Source: Acanthaster planci (Eukaryota; Echinodermata; Asteroidea; Valvatida; Acanthasteridae). Taken from it: a DNA stretch of 64,000 nucleotides. The DNA is taken from contig NW_019091530.1 in NCBI RefSeq assembly GCF_001949145.1, forward strand, positions 284,037 to 348,036, given 5' to 3'. A program made the position numbers and the translations under genes. The notes under the pieces are model-generated. The model was not told the origin of the DNA. It saw only the letters and a program-made list of their open reading frames with translations, and searched no databases. Shown piece by piece: positions 1 to 13,200 of this stretch. Position 1 is the first letter of the stretch; each line of letters starts with the position of its first letter.

Positions 1-224
1 CTGCAAATGAAGCATTCCTATCAATTCTTGAGACCCTTGAGATGTGTCAGAGAAAGGGTAGTTGGACTACAGTGAATGGCAAATGATTTTTAATCAGTAG
101 TCAGTAGTGTTGGCCTCAGAAGGACACCTAGTAGAACCTGTTTCCTAATCAACTCATCAGATAAGCTAATTAACGTCCAATCACTGCCCATCTGTTTTTT
201 ACCTCCTGAGGCAAGAACTTCAGA

Positions 225-545
225 GACTGAGTCCAGTGGTGTCATTAGGTCAAGAAGTCGAGTCTCTTTGTGCAGTCAAGTACATTTGAGTCAATCTGAG
301 TCACAAATTTTTGAACAAAATACAATATGATCGATATGAGAGTAGCACAGTGGGTACAATTTCAAATTTTTTTTTCACAAAAAATTTTTGCTTTTTTTGT
401 GTCAAGTCTCCATCAGAGATTTGAGTCAAGATGAGTCATTTGGTCGCAGACTTGAGTCATTTCCCCGTTGGGACTTGAGTCGAGTCGCCAAAAATTGTGA
501 CCAGTTGGACTTGAATCAAGTCATTGACTCCAGTCATTACAACTC
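225..545. repeat. Degenerate GACTTGAGTC-rich repeat
   Basis: Many near-copies of the half-palindrome CTTGAGTC or GAGTCAAG occur here (for example TTGAGTCAAGATGAGTCA and GGACTTGAGTCGAGTC), spaced irregularly on both strands. It is low-complexity interspersed sequence with no coding signature. Confidence 0.6.
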
Positions 546-546
546 T

Positions 547-730
547 GGTACCAACCCCACAGCAACCTGTGTTTTGAGTGCAATTACATAAGCCGATTTA
601 CAGTATAGTACTCTGCCCATCAGTATTCCGAGTAGGTACCTACCATCGGCTTTATTTTTGGTACGATACATATAAAACACTTTGCTTTAGGTGGATGCCG
701 TGTTTGTTGATACTTAATACCCACTGTAGG
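547..730. repeat. Diverged partial copy of the 9848-10057 foldback element
   Basis: TTTATTTTTGGTA, CATATAAAACACTTTGCT and GTTGATACTTAATACCCA follow the same order as in the right half of the element at 9848-10057, with many substitutions. The left half is more weakly similar. Confidence 0.5.
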
Positions 731-1467
731 TCACGTGACTTTAATAGCAGGTGCAATCGGTCTATTGGGCTATGGCAATCTTGCAGACTGGAAACCAGCC
801 TAAAAATAGGCCCCTGAATACTATAAGTAAATATATCTTGTGAAAAGCACCTTGGATGTTGACAATACCAAGCACAAAGTCAACATAAATTTTCCAGTAA
901 AAGAATAATTTTATTAGGACTCTTGAGTTTTAGCAACCATAACAAAAATGTCTCACTCTTACGCTTTAACGATGGAGTTGCAAGCATCAGAATGGACGGT
1001 GCACATGCCTGGGACATTAACGTGTCAAAATACTAACACAAATATACATATATATAAAAATATTCAACAAAGAAGACAAGAGACAACTCTGTGAATTAAA
1101 CATTTGCTCAAATGCACGGTTCTGATATCTTTCCTCTCTCATTTTGTCCAGAAATAAGCAGCTAATATTACAGTGGGTCTTATTCATGTTAGGCCGTGTC
1201 CAAAACAGGCTTCCAGAGCTATGGCTGGGTCTATTGTCTACGCGTCTCCACGCATTTCCAATGGAGTGAAGATCTAGACCTAGCTCTAGACAAGAGATTC
1301 GGATGCAGCCTTAGATTCCTAATAAGTTTTTCTGAGACACTGATCTTCTTAAAATGTCCCTCATATATTAAATCCCAGAAAACTGAACTGCTGCATTCTA
1401 CTAATTCTAAATAAAGAGAAACAAACTGGCAAGTCTAACTAGTTCCTGTTATACAAGTATCAGTTGC

Positions 1468-1473
1468 TTTATT
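1468..1473 (-). promoter_or_regulatory. XPO1: Candidate XPO1 polyadenylation signal (AATAAA)
   Basis: TTTATT on the plus strand reads AATAAA on the XPO1 strand. A second copy lies at 910-915. Which is used cannot be told from sequence. Confidence 0.3.
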
Positions 1474-4070
1474 TTACATGCACAATACACCGTGCCCGAA
1501 TACACAAGTCACAAACCATTCCTTCATATTACATTTGACAACGGCCAAAGAAAAGGGCCCAAAATTTTTCTGTTGGAAATTGTCTAAGCCACAACACTAC
1601 AAAATAAATTAACAGTACCTGTTGGAATTTCTGTAGTCTATATAATTCAGTCTTCTTTTGGTACTTGGTACTCACTTTCATTTGGACTTGATAAACACTT
1701 TGGTCAGGTTGTTCCACTGAATGGCCATATGCCTCAGAAAATCCAAGTGTACGCATCATGCACAGGATCAGTGCTGGCATTAACACTAACATTCACACAT
1801 ACGTATGCCTACACATCTAGGTAAGATGTTCAATACAATCATTCTTTGTAACAATGTTCATTATCTCCATCTCCAAAAACCTCACTCCACTGGGCGTGCG
1901 TACAGTCCAAATTTTAAGTCTGTGTATACTCCACTGTAGTGCAATAGAAATCAGATCCTGATTACACGTGCACTTCTCTATGGGGGCTTGACGGATCATG
2001 GCCCCTCTGACTGTCATAGTAAAGTGCACATGTAGACAAAGCATGGCATTATCTTACAGGTGTATTGACCAAGCTGTAAGTGCCTAAGAGCAAACACCTG
2101 CTAAACTGCTGCAGACTATTCAATCTTACATGGGCAAGGTTAAGAAATAATCCAAGTAATCATGTTCCCCTCACTACATCCACCAGTGCCACAAAACGTA
2201 CCCAAACAGAAAGAAACAGGTATGGTCACTGTTATAAGGAAGGGGTATTGCTACAAATATTCAGAATAGGCACTGAAAAAAGTTGACCCGTGTTACATAC
2301 AGCCCTAAACAAACTTGTAAGCCCCATTTTCTTTCCATAGATATCCTTTAATACAAGAAAGTATTTATGATGCAAGCAACACAGAATCTCTCCACATCTT
2401 CCGTAAGGATTATACTCTTGAAAAGTTTTATGATGTCTGAAGTGGAAGAGTCATCTTTACTAATACAATGCAGCAAGGTGTGTCTTTAAATTTGAAGAGT
2501 TAACCTGCTGTCAAGTCGCTAGAAAGTCAAAAAAGTAGCTTGGGTGTCATCCATTTGTCTCTGCATAATAACAGTTCTGTAATAAGTACTATGTGACCAA
2601 CAATCAGATACTTTTTCCTTTTTTACATCTTTGGTAAAAAAAATGTGAAAAAAAAATTACCACTTCTACTCAAATATAAATGAAATGGACAGAGTCAAGG
2701 TGTTCGGGGAAAGAGGGGGAAAGACATTCAGAGAGAAATCTTGTTAATAGTCACCAGCAATCTAAGGCACAAGCTACTCAACAAAAACCTAGTGGAAACA
2801 AAATCTGTACACAACCTTCCACTCAATGCAAAATTCTACAAAGGATTTTCAACAATTTCACATCCACACTCTTCACTATGATGATTTTTAGGAACCTTCA
2901 TAGCATGTTTTCCGCTCAACTTCCATCCAACATAAGAAACAACAACAATTTCTTTTTGAAAACGTATTTATACTATGTACATTTTATGTATCAAATTTAG
3001 GAAAACAGTCAATATGACTGGAAATCCCACAAAGCATCAACAGCGAATGCCGTCAGTAGGGAAGGCTATTATTAACTTCAATTCCGGTCTCCTCTCTAGT
3101 GCCACTATCAACATCACTTCTTTTAAGCACTAGACAATTTTGTTTAAAACAGAAACCTACACTCGTTCAAAGCTTTGATTAACCAGTGTTTTACAACCCA
3201 TCTTCCAATAATTAGACTCACATGTATACCTTGATATTTGTTCCACTGTACTGTGTGTTCCATCTCAATCTAATGTTGGCTCTAATTCTCCATTGGCATG
3301 CAAGCATTGTATGTACTTCATGTCTTAATTTTGGCATCAAAAATCATGTACATGACCCAATAACTATTACCTTTTATACAGATATGTACAAACTGAATAA
3401 TAATTCTCCCGTACAAAAAATGAAAAATGATTCAGGATTCAACCTCCATTTCCAAAATCAGGTTTCTTCTCTTGCCACCGAACCATGATTGTTCCCTTTT
3501 GGCAGAGCAAACTGAGACAGGATATGAGTGAAAACCAGCCAAGATAGTAGTTCACAAAAGTGGGAATTACAAGGGTAATTTGTGTTTTTCTTTCCTATGG
3601 TTAATGCAAACATTTTGAAGTCAGAAATCTGCACAGATAATGTGAACCACTTGAGTTTGGTCAGCACAGATATAAAAAAAATTGACTATGTTATGCGTTG
3701 TCCACTGGTCTTCAGATGTACGGTGACATAATCTTTACTAGCATGCAACCATGATCTAAATCAAGCCAAATTACAAAACATTGGCTGATAATACCTCCTC
3801 CTTTAAAAAAGGAGAGGAGGGAGTCTTTCTGCAACATGATCTCTGAGAGATCCTGCTCATCTTAACCCTCATAGCTCAATCTTATTAGGCAAATGACAAT
3901 GTGGCATTAATGGCAACGATTGCACTATATTCTTCAAATGCTTCAAGGATGGCTGTCTCTGGAAGCTGTCTTCAAGACTAGGGTCACGCATTTGCGAATG
4001 CAGCAACGAGTTCTTTCTTCATCACAAGGGCAGATCAGACTTTGCACGTTCGAGAGGTGCAATGGTTCCC

Positions 4071-4217
4071 CTAGTCCTGCATCTCCTCCGGCATGTCGTG
4101 GGGGTTGATGATGCCCGGCACCGACATCTGGATCTTGCGTTTCTCTTCGGCAGCTTGCCTCAACTGAGCCTCTCTCTCTTCCAGGAACAGGTCGGATGTA
4201 TCGTCACCTGCAATTTC
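4071..4217 (-). CDS. XPO1: XPO1 terminal coding exon 22 (residues 1023-1070, stop)
   Basis: Encodes [19 protein letters not shown] and [18 protein letters not shown], then TAG at 4071-4073. This is the autoinhibitory C-terminal tail of CRM1. Confidence 0.96.
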   Translation of the reverse strand, partial: EIAGDDTSDLFLEEREAQLRQAAEEKRKIQMSVPGIINPHDMPEEMQD

Positions 4218-7200
4218 CTAAAAAAACAGAAACCGGGCCACATGATTAGTCACCTGATCCCCCATCCCCCCCACAAAAAAACCTGAGAACTGCTACAGGT
4301 TTATCAAACTTAAAAGAAAGCTTTAATAATCCTTCATATAAAATCATTAAAGCACATTCACAGTGTGTTTTAAAAGAAGTGAAAATTTCACACTGATATT
4401 AACAAAATGTAAGCGCAATGACAAAGCAATGACAAAGCAATATTAAAGCAATAGGAATAATGGCAATGTTAACTACTGGCAGAAAAAGATGACCAACAAT
4501 TAGCCAACAGATGTTTTCATTTCGTGTTTGTGGGGGTGCCAGTGAATAGTTTAGGGGTATGTACAGTAGTGGGCATAAAGGTAAAATAAATAGGTCTTCA
4601 TAGGCCACTTAGGTGTTACATATTTTTGAAGTTTCAGTTTTTTGTGACATGTACATGTACTGTTGTTTGCATATCCCCTTTTGATTTTGTTGTGCCATTC
4701 AAAATGGACAATCAACAGAAATGAAGACGTCTGCCAAATCGAAGGGTCTGCCACAATTCTAGGGAGCCAACAGAGCTTGGTCTGTGACAGCCAACCATCT
4801 GCTTTCGGCCTCATGTATTTGAGCATGTCATACCTTGATCTGCACCAGGAAGTCTCGCAGATGCTCCTTGAAGGCCGGATGGACGTCCTGATTGAGGTTG
4901 AACAGGCCCTTCACGAATATCTGGATTTGGACACTGAAAAGGTAATCCAAGACGTTGTGTGATGATTGATAATGGATCATATCCAAGACAATACCAATGA
5001 TGGCATTGGTTGAATATGCATGCAAGTTGAGCACTGTCTCAACACCAACTGGTACCACTGCAAATGTACACCAACTGGTCCCACTGCAAGTGTGATGTTA
5101 TTCTTGCACAAAAACCTAAATGGTCCGCTGACATGAGTGCATCAACTTCAAACCAGGAACCAAAAATATAACCACTTGGAACTGTTTTGTTCATTCGTTT
5201 TTCTAAGTGAAAATCATTAAAATTTAATTCCCCAACATTCTGATTTAGTCAGTAAAGGTAAATCAACTACGTCTAGCAGGTTGATAGCAATACTTCTCTG
5301 ACTTACTCTTGAAGATGGGGAAATGCCGACTTCAGCAAACTGGCTGTAAACTCCTTGATATATAACTCATTAGACTGGCTGCCCTGGCTTGCACTCAGTG
5401 GCACTGTGATCTTGTTGGTCTCCACAATGCTGAACATGTAGGCCAAAATGCTGGCATGCATGGTCAAACCTGCAGGTCAAAGTTCGCATAGTAATACTCG
5501 CCTATCTGCACAAACTACATGTATTTTCCTGTCGGTCTGGGCCCAGCATACTGGGTGCACTAAGTTCCGATCAAAGCAAGCCCCTGAACGTTGTTATTGG
5601 CTGGTAGAAGAATCCAGACATACAATCAATGTAGACGTCAGGAATGGTAATGGTATGAGCATTGTGCCAGCTACTCTCCAGGAAAATGTCACTTATCAGT
5701 TATTTTTGTAAAATGGTTGGCACAATATGCTTGCCAGTAATGCAGGCTTTCCGGATCTACGGTGATTGAATGCCAGGATTTGTTCAATCCCTATGGCAAG
5801 CACAAACAGAGACTCCCATCCAAAATTGTTACAGTACAATTCGAACTATCTTGTCAATGGACGTGGTGTGCAGAACTGGTTCGCACAGACAGTATCAATC
5901 AAAACTCTTTTTTTAAATATATTTATTCATAATTTGATTTCACCAGGTTAATCCACTGAAAAACTTTTAAACCTTTGTAGGGACAAATACATCTGTCCCA
6001 AGTAACCAGACTGGTATTGCTCCTGTCATTTTGAGAATACGCACATTAACTCAAAAATGAAAAAAAAAAGCAATAAATAGAAAAGGACCAGAATGTTTGC
6101 CGCCACCAAGTACATCTCAAAAGTTTCACATCATTTGTGGAAGGACTGCCCCTTTTTAACTTACCAGCTGTATGCGATGTATCAGTTACAACTGACAAGA
6201 CGTGCTGTAAGACGTCGGTGTAGTATGTCTGGTAAAAGCCTTGTGCTGCTGAGTTGTCCTGCCACACATTCTGCAGTAATCCATACAAGATAGACAGACC
6301 TGGACACAAGAAAAAAGAATAAATAAAACCCACCTCTGTCAACTATATCAAAAATAATTATGAACTATGTACACTGATAGCTACTACCAATGACATTTTA
6401 TGATGGTGAAGCGCTTCTGCTATTTCCATGAATTTCAAACGGTTATATTCACAGACTGTCACAGAGTACATATGGCAGCTGATTGAGGAGGCTTTGAACA
6501 GAGGATGATGTACATTAGTACATTGGTGCATAGTCAAAGACCGAGATGACAATATATCTACACAAGGAGATTATGGCTTTGAGTTATGTATCAGGAGAAG
6601 AATGAAGCTTTTTGTCAAAAGCTTTTGGAAAGCACTAAGCGTACACCAATAATGTCATTATACTGGACGAAGGCAAACTGTTATTAGCGGTAGAAACAAC
6701 CAGGGCCAGTATGTTTCTTATTGATCACATCAGAAATTCTTCATTCATACCGGTGTCTGCGACATTGCGCATGGTGTGCTTGACCGCCCAGATAATGGAG
6801 TTCAGCACCAGCTTGAATTGGCGGGCTGGGATGTTCAGCAGTGCCGGGAAGCAATGATTGTTGACGGCCTGAAGCAGCAGGAAGAAGTTGGTACGGTGCT
6901 CCGGGTACTCCTCTAGGTTCTTGTTGATCATCTCCAGGGTGCACTCAAACACGGCATCAAAGATCTTGGGGACCTCGTCCGTGATATGATTCTGTAGTTT
7001 AGTGAGAGTTCCAGAGTTCTTACCACTTCTTTTGCAGCAGGGGTAGATATCTTGGCACAGAGAGCTAAGGCATTTTCCCATTTACAGGAGAGCAATATCG
7101 TACAATTCTGAAGACTTTGTTCTGTCTATAAAATCAAACATTTTTACCTCCAGCTTGTTGACGATTGTTGCCATTGTGCTCAGGACTTCTGGTTCCCTGG

Positions 7201-10200
7201 CAGCAGGGACATTTTTCTTGTAGTCTGCCAGTACTGTCTCCAGCAAAGGTGGGATGAAATTCTCACAAACCTGCCAATAAATAAATGAATGAACGTAACT
7301 AACTTCTAAGTACAGCTAGCTGAACTACCCAAACGAGCCAAAGAAAACCTACAGAAGATAAATGTCCCTCATTACACCTTGAAGATTTAACATGGAACTG
7401 TGACTCTACAGGTAACGGCACGGAACTTCAAATTTAGAAACACCCAAAAGAAAAAGCATCTCTCAACTGCAAATGCAGAAGGAAACAAATTCTTGATGAA
7501 CTTGTCAAGACAATTTGGTGAGAGACTTACCATAACTGGGTCTGTAGATCTGCTGACCCAACCTGAGATGAGTTTGAGGGTTTCCTTCTTGACGGTACGC
7601 ATGCTGCGAATTAGTGGCTGCTTGGTGACTATCTCCCCATTGCTGGTAATTGCTGCCGAGATATTCTCGCTCATGCATTTGTACACATTCAGCATGTCCA
7701 GATAGATTCTACCCAACTGTTGACAAATAGATTTGTTTTGCACTATGTAAAAAACAGAAATTTTATTTCCTTCACAAGACTAGACAATTAAAAAATAGCA
7801 GGTCCCTCAAAATATGGACCATTAGATAATGTTCAACTTCGAGGGTTAATTTTTCCTGAAGTCAACAGCAGTGAATTAATTCCCAATGTCTGATTATGAG
7901 GGAAGTCATGGCTGATATCTGGAACAATGATGACCGTGTCCATCTTTCAACTTAATCTTTCAGCATTTTTGATGGACGTGAACCTGTTGAAATCCTAGCC
8001 AATAAAATTTACCGAGGAGTGACAATCTCCATGGTTATTTTACACGGATTTATATGTGGTGAAAGGTGATAAAATTTACACATATTAAAACTACAATCAC
8101 GAAATTACAAAACACCTCTCACAATTAATCGGGTCCCGAAGTCGGCAGTCGCGAATGTCATTTGATTCCGTCATTAGTGTCAAAAAAATCGACTACCAAA
8201 AACAGCAAGTAAAATCCAAATCGATGTACAACATAAGTTTTAAAAAATGCAAAAAAGCACCGCTAAACCATCATCCTTTTACAACTGGACCAATCACATT
8301 TCTTTACGTACATTTCCGAAAACCAGTCCAAAATGCCGATCGTGGCAAATTTGCGGCTTCCGTCATTGTCTTGCGGCGCCGATAGAGAAACGTTTCGCAG
8401 CATCGTGTCCTGTTTGACCTTTGACATCAACCCAGATAGTGCATCCTCTTTTTCATTCGATATTCATGAGCCCCTCAACGGAATGGTAACGCTCTGCAAT
8501 TTTTCTCTTCAGACCAAGGTTTTTCAAAAGAAACTCGGTCATTCTGAATGACATTCGAAGGAAAATCGGTCATTCTGAATGAGGTTCGGAGAAAAATGAT
8601 GTCCAAGACATAAAATACGATTCATGACGAAAACTTAATGCTCAGAGTTGTTAATTTTAATTTAATTTTCAGCGGGGAAATCTCCAAAATAAGCGGCAAA
8701 ATGAACATCACGTATGGTATGTTCAATCACTACATGTGATAGCGTTTTCTGCATTCCTGTACGTCATGCACTTTTGGTCAAAATTTTTGAACGTCATAAA
8801 AATTCTGTCAAATATGACGTTTGCAATGAGCATACTGTACTCATTATAAATTTTTGATGCAGCCAAACTTGATAATTCTTGGTGGTTGAAAGGCATAAGA
8901 CCTGGCAGATATGCTGGTATAGTGAAAGTGATTATAAACAGTAAAAGAAAGAAGAGAAACAAATTTTTCTCATCATTTTCTGTCAATTTTGTGCTCTTTT
9001 TTTCATGACTTATATTTTTCTGAAGTTATTTCTTAGGTGCTTCAAAATACTTCAGTCGAAAAATATACTGAATTCTCCTTCTGGTTGAGGAAAGTTTGAA
9101 ATCAAGTCCTCTGGTGTAAGCACTGTGACGTAAAACTTTAAATGAATTCAACTCCGTTTGATTTGCACTGGTAGCCTACCAAATGTCCAGAAAATGTATA
9201 CATTACGCCAAATTATCCCCAAATAATTATTTTTTTAATCTGAAGGTGCTACCGTAATTTGTATTTTACATGATCAAAGTCACTCTTTTAGAAGTTTTGA
9301 AAAATGACATCCGGATTGAATTTTGGTTCATTTTATGAAGAACATGCCAAATATAATAAAATGCTTTCACAAAACCTGGAAGACACACTGGCTACAAACG
9401 TGAGAAACCAACAATGAATTTCAAGATCTTCCACACACCCGAATTAATGGAATAAGGAATCCACGACCTCACATACATGTAAGTCAAAATTGGAAAACAG
9501 AGCAGTGTGCAAGTATTTTGAAGGATATTTGAATATGTGCACACTTCAACACAAGGTGGGACCCAATTTCTTAAGTGTATATAAATAGCGTCAAAGTTCC
9601 AGCAGTGAAACTCACCTGAACAACAAATGGATGACCGACTGCTTTGCATGCTCTGACGTCTGTCTTCAAAATACTGCCAAGCTGTTTCACAATTTCCTCG
9701 GAACGAAGAATGTCCACATTCTGAACAAGATGAGAAGTAAAAATGGGAATGGATAAATTTCATTAGGAGAATTCACATGCACTTCTGTTGCAGTTAGTAC
9801 TGAGTGCAACTGACTCATTGTGTCTACTTAGTCACATGACCTAGAGTGGGTATCAAACATCAAGAAACGTGGTGTTCTCCCATAGCAACGTGTGTGACAT
9901 GCATGTGTATTGTTTACCAAAAGCATATTGCCAGTACAGCACTCTGTACGTCGGTAATCTCAGCGCTATGCTGACGGTCACCTTTATTTTTTGGTAAACA
10001 ACACATATAACACGCTTTGCTAAGGGAGGACACTATGCTTGCTGATGTTTGATACCCTCTATCCGCTCCGAGCGAAATACAAGAGGGTGTGTTTTTTATG
10101 GTACTCACTGCATAGGCGCGCAAAGAGGAGTGCAACTATATGCGCGTTTGACGTGGAGCAAGCTGAGTACACGCCAGTAATTTATCCCAGCTTGTATGGT

Positions 10201-13200
10201 CTTTGCGTACATGTAGAATGTGTGCAAGAACCTGCTTGTAACCGCCGGTCTTTCTTTCGCCAATTGGGGGTGCACTTCAGCTCAGGGCAGATAGATCATA
10301 TGACTTGGCAGGCATTATCAGTGGTTTTTTTTTTCTAGTGGCCTGCGTTAGTTTGCCAACAACAAACTGTTTCCTGCACACCATGCACAACAATGTGCTT
10401 TCCAAATGAATATTTTTGTCAGCACAATACGGGCGATTCACAACAGTTCGCCTCCAAAAGTTTGCGACGCGTTGGCCAATCACAATGCGCGAAATTTTTC
10501 AACCATTTCCAAACGTGCATTAGGTTGACAATTTTCGTGCATTGTAATTGGCCAATGCGTTGCAAACTCTTGGAGGCGCACTGTTGTGAAATGCCCGTAT
10601 TCAAGTGCAGAAACTCTGAGCCTCTGAACCATTTCTATTTCAGACAAGTAATTGGATAGCCTGAGAAAAAGGGGGAAAATGAAGATATTAGGGGGGGTTA
10701 TGATTAAAAGGAAAAACCACAAAATCAGCTTCAATAGAAAAAATTGAAATCTAATTTAAATCTCACTACCAAAGTGCAAGTTGAAGGGAAAGTTTTCCAT
10801 GAACATACCTTGGTGGCCTGTTGAATGATTCCATCCCATACTTGGTTGGGCAGTAGCATGTATTTCTCTATCAGGTGCTCCTGTACCATACTGTCTGTCT
10901 GGGCACTAATCATGTATCCCACTGCCTCATAAAATGTGTGTACCTATGAATGAGCAAGTTTTAATCAGTAAGCCTCCAAGTTACACATGTTTAAAGGAAC
11001 ACTAGATTGTGGTCCTCTCCGTGCACTTAACTTTTTAAACAGCATCAGCCTCTGCCAAGTTAACCCAACAGTCCTCAATCCTCCAACTTAAGTACTGGGA
11101 ACTGTAACGTTTAGTAGTGGATCACTCTAGCTTCAAAACTTTCCAATCCAAGGATTGGGGCTACATTTATGCATTTACCACTAGGACATACTGTGATGAC
11201 AATGTGCGTTACCAACAAGCACTGATTCCTCATGGGTGCATTTCTCACCTGCTGGGGCTGAAGATCACATATGATGGTTGTGATGGTGTTCAGGATCTCC
11301 TCAATGAACGGCATCACCTCGCCGACCTGGACCTGCACAAAATGCCGCCGACACTTCTGGGCAATCTTGATGAACGTGTCGCAAGCCATGTCCTGCACGC
11401 CGTCGTGTGTTTCTGAAAAAACATTCAGATTCGAGGCATTCATCACAGGAATGCGCGATTTACAAGAAGACAATCACTTCCACCTCAATCACTTAGCGAG
11501 AAACAGGCTGAAAAAGAATTTCTGACCAGTTCTGTGGTAGGATTTTTGGGGAAGTTCAAGGAACTGGAAAAGTAGCAAAAAAATGTGCTAAACATAACTC
11601 TGGATGAGCGGAAACACGATTCTTTGTTTCATTACACAATCTACATTCAAAATAAAGGTTCCAAATATCAAAGTTTACTTGGGCACCCACAAAATATTGT
11701 TTTACTATCCTAAACTGGTCTAATGTTATGCTACTCCAGCAAAATGTCTCAATCCCACAATGTGCACAAGTGTAAATATTCCTAAAAAGGGTACTTTCAG
11801 TAGTCCTAATGAATACTGTATATTATAAGCAGTACATAGCATATTAATTACATCCCAGTCTTACGAGCACTGAATAAATTTTACGTACCATGCATGAACT
11901 CAAAGAGCTTGTTCACAACAGTCTTGAGGAACTTCCAGTGGGCTCGGAGGAATCTGGGGTACTGCCCAACCACATACATGATGTTGGAGGCGATGATGGC
12001 CTTGTTGTCCTTGCCCCGTTTCTGTTCACACAGCCCCAGGAGGTCCTTGATGACAGTCACCAGGAATCGTTTCTCATCTTCCTCATGCATGGCGCCGCTG
12101 ATGGAACCGATGGCCCAGCACAGCTGCAGAAGTGAGGGATCAGAGGAGCTGGGACATCAGATATCTTGTCACTTTCACGGGATGTTAGAAACCAGGTAGT
12201 TGGTTACTAAACAACCCTACAGTAACTTGTATGTTCTGCTACGCTTTAGTGTCAGGGGCTTAACACAACTAGAGAGACAGTGTGGACCCAAACAAACCTA
12301 AAAACCCTGTTCATAACCCAGGGCCAAAGTCAACGTGGCACTGGGATTTGGAACTAATGTTTCAATGTTCAAAGTGTTGATAGATATCACGGTTGGTGAT
12401 CTCACCTTGGCCTGTTTGCTGGTAAAAATATTTGATAAGTTGATGTGTCAGGGTTTGCTATAACTGTTATTTACTTTTACTTCTTGTTACCAAACTCAAT
12501 GAGACCTCTGACAAATGAGTCATCTGTCCTAAATTTTGGAGTCTGTTTTGTACAAAAATTACAACCAAATTTCAATACCTCAGTATTCACTAATTTAACA
12601 CAAAGACACAACATAATGCAAAAGTTAAGACTGCTCTCTGAAAGATTTAAACCTAATTCAAACTCCTTACTGTGTTCAGGTTTTTCCATGACCACTCTAC
12701 CCCATTGACTTGCAGTGTCAGTTTTTCAGTCATGATCTGCTCTGTGTCTGCATAGTCCAAATGTGTCAAGTAAACTGTCAAACAAAAAAACACAAGTTTA
12801 ATTTCACTCCAACAGTCTCCCATTACAAAGACACATTCCTCCAACAGCAATAAATTACTCAACAATTTGTATGTTTATTGTGTACATCTTGGCAGTGAGG
12901 TAAGAGTGGTTGATGCTCCAGTCCACTGCGTGTATGGAAAATGATGACAACTTGTTTTCCAACAATGGCCACAGCAACCTGCACACTGGACTCCTTAAAG
13001 GAATTTGAAAGAATTAATGAACCTGTCAGTAATAATGTGCACCCAGGGGATCTCCAGAGTTGCCAAAACGCACATATTTTGATTCTGCAACCGATCTTCT
13101 TGGGCCAGCTCAAATGTAGGATTGCGAGATACATCACCTAACTCGTTGGTTGTTATTGAAAGTGTGTGAAATGCACCCTGGCTACACTAAATGAGAGGCT

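Larger units (their letters stand above)
1..4070. other. XPO1 3' UTR and 3' flank
   Basis: No gene-like exon was found on either strand. The part next to the stop is expected to be XPO1 3' UTR. Minus-strand AATAAA signals occur at 910-915 and 1468-1473, and either could end a UTR of 2.6-3.2 kb; vertebrate XPO1 also has a long 3' UTR. Short open frames here show no codon bias or recognisable domain. Repeats at 225-545 and 547-730 mark the outer flank. Confidence 0.5.
4218..12670 (-). other. XPO1 introns between coding exons 11 and 22 (contents)
   Basis: Ten introns, all GT-AG. They hold foldback elements at 9848-10057 and 10428-10600, a two-unit tandem repeat at 5043-5095 (CACCAACTGGT units of about 26 bases) and another at 8536-8590 (CGGTCATTCTGAATGA twice). 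The 1.9 kb intron at 7717-9615 and the others contain nothing else I can name. Confidence 0.6.

Noticed and set aside
6741-6944. 67-codon Pro-rich minus-strand frame
   Set aside because: Out-of-frame shadow of XPO1 exon 18.
8155-8551. Overlapping 76- and 72-codon plus-strand frames inside an XPO1 intron
   Set aside because: No recognisable domain or splice-linked partner, and the 3' part is a short tandem duplication.
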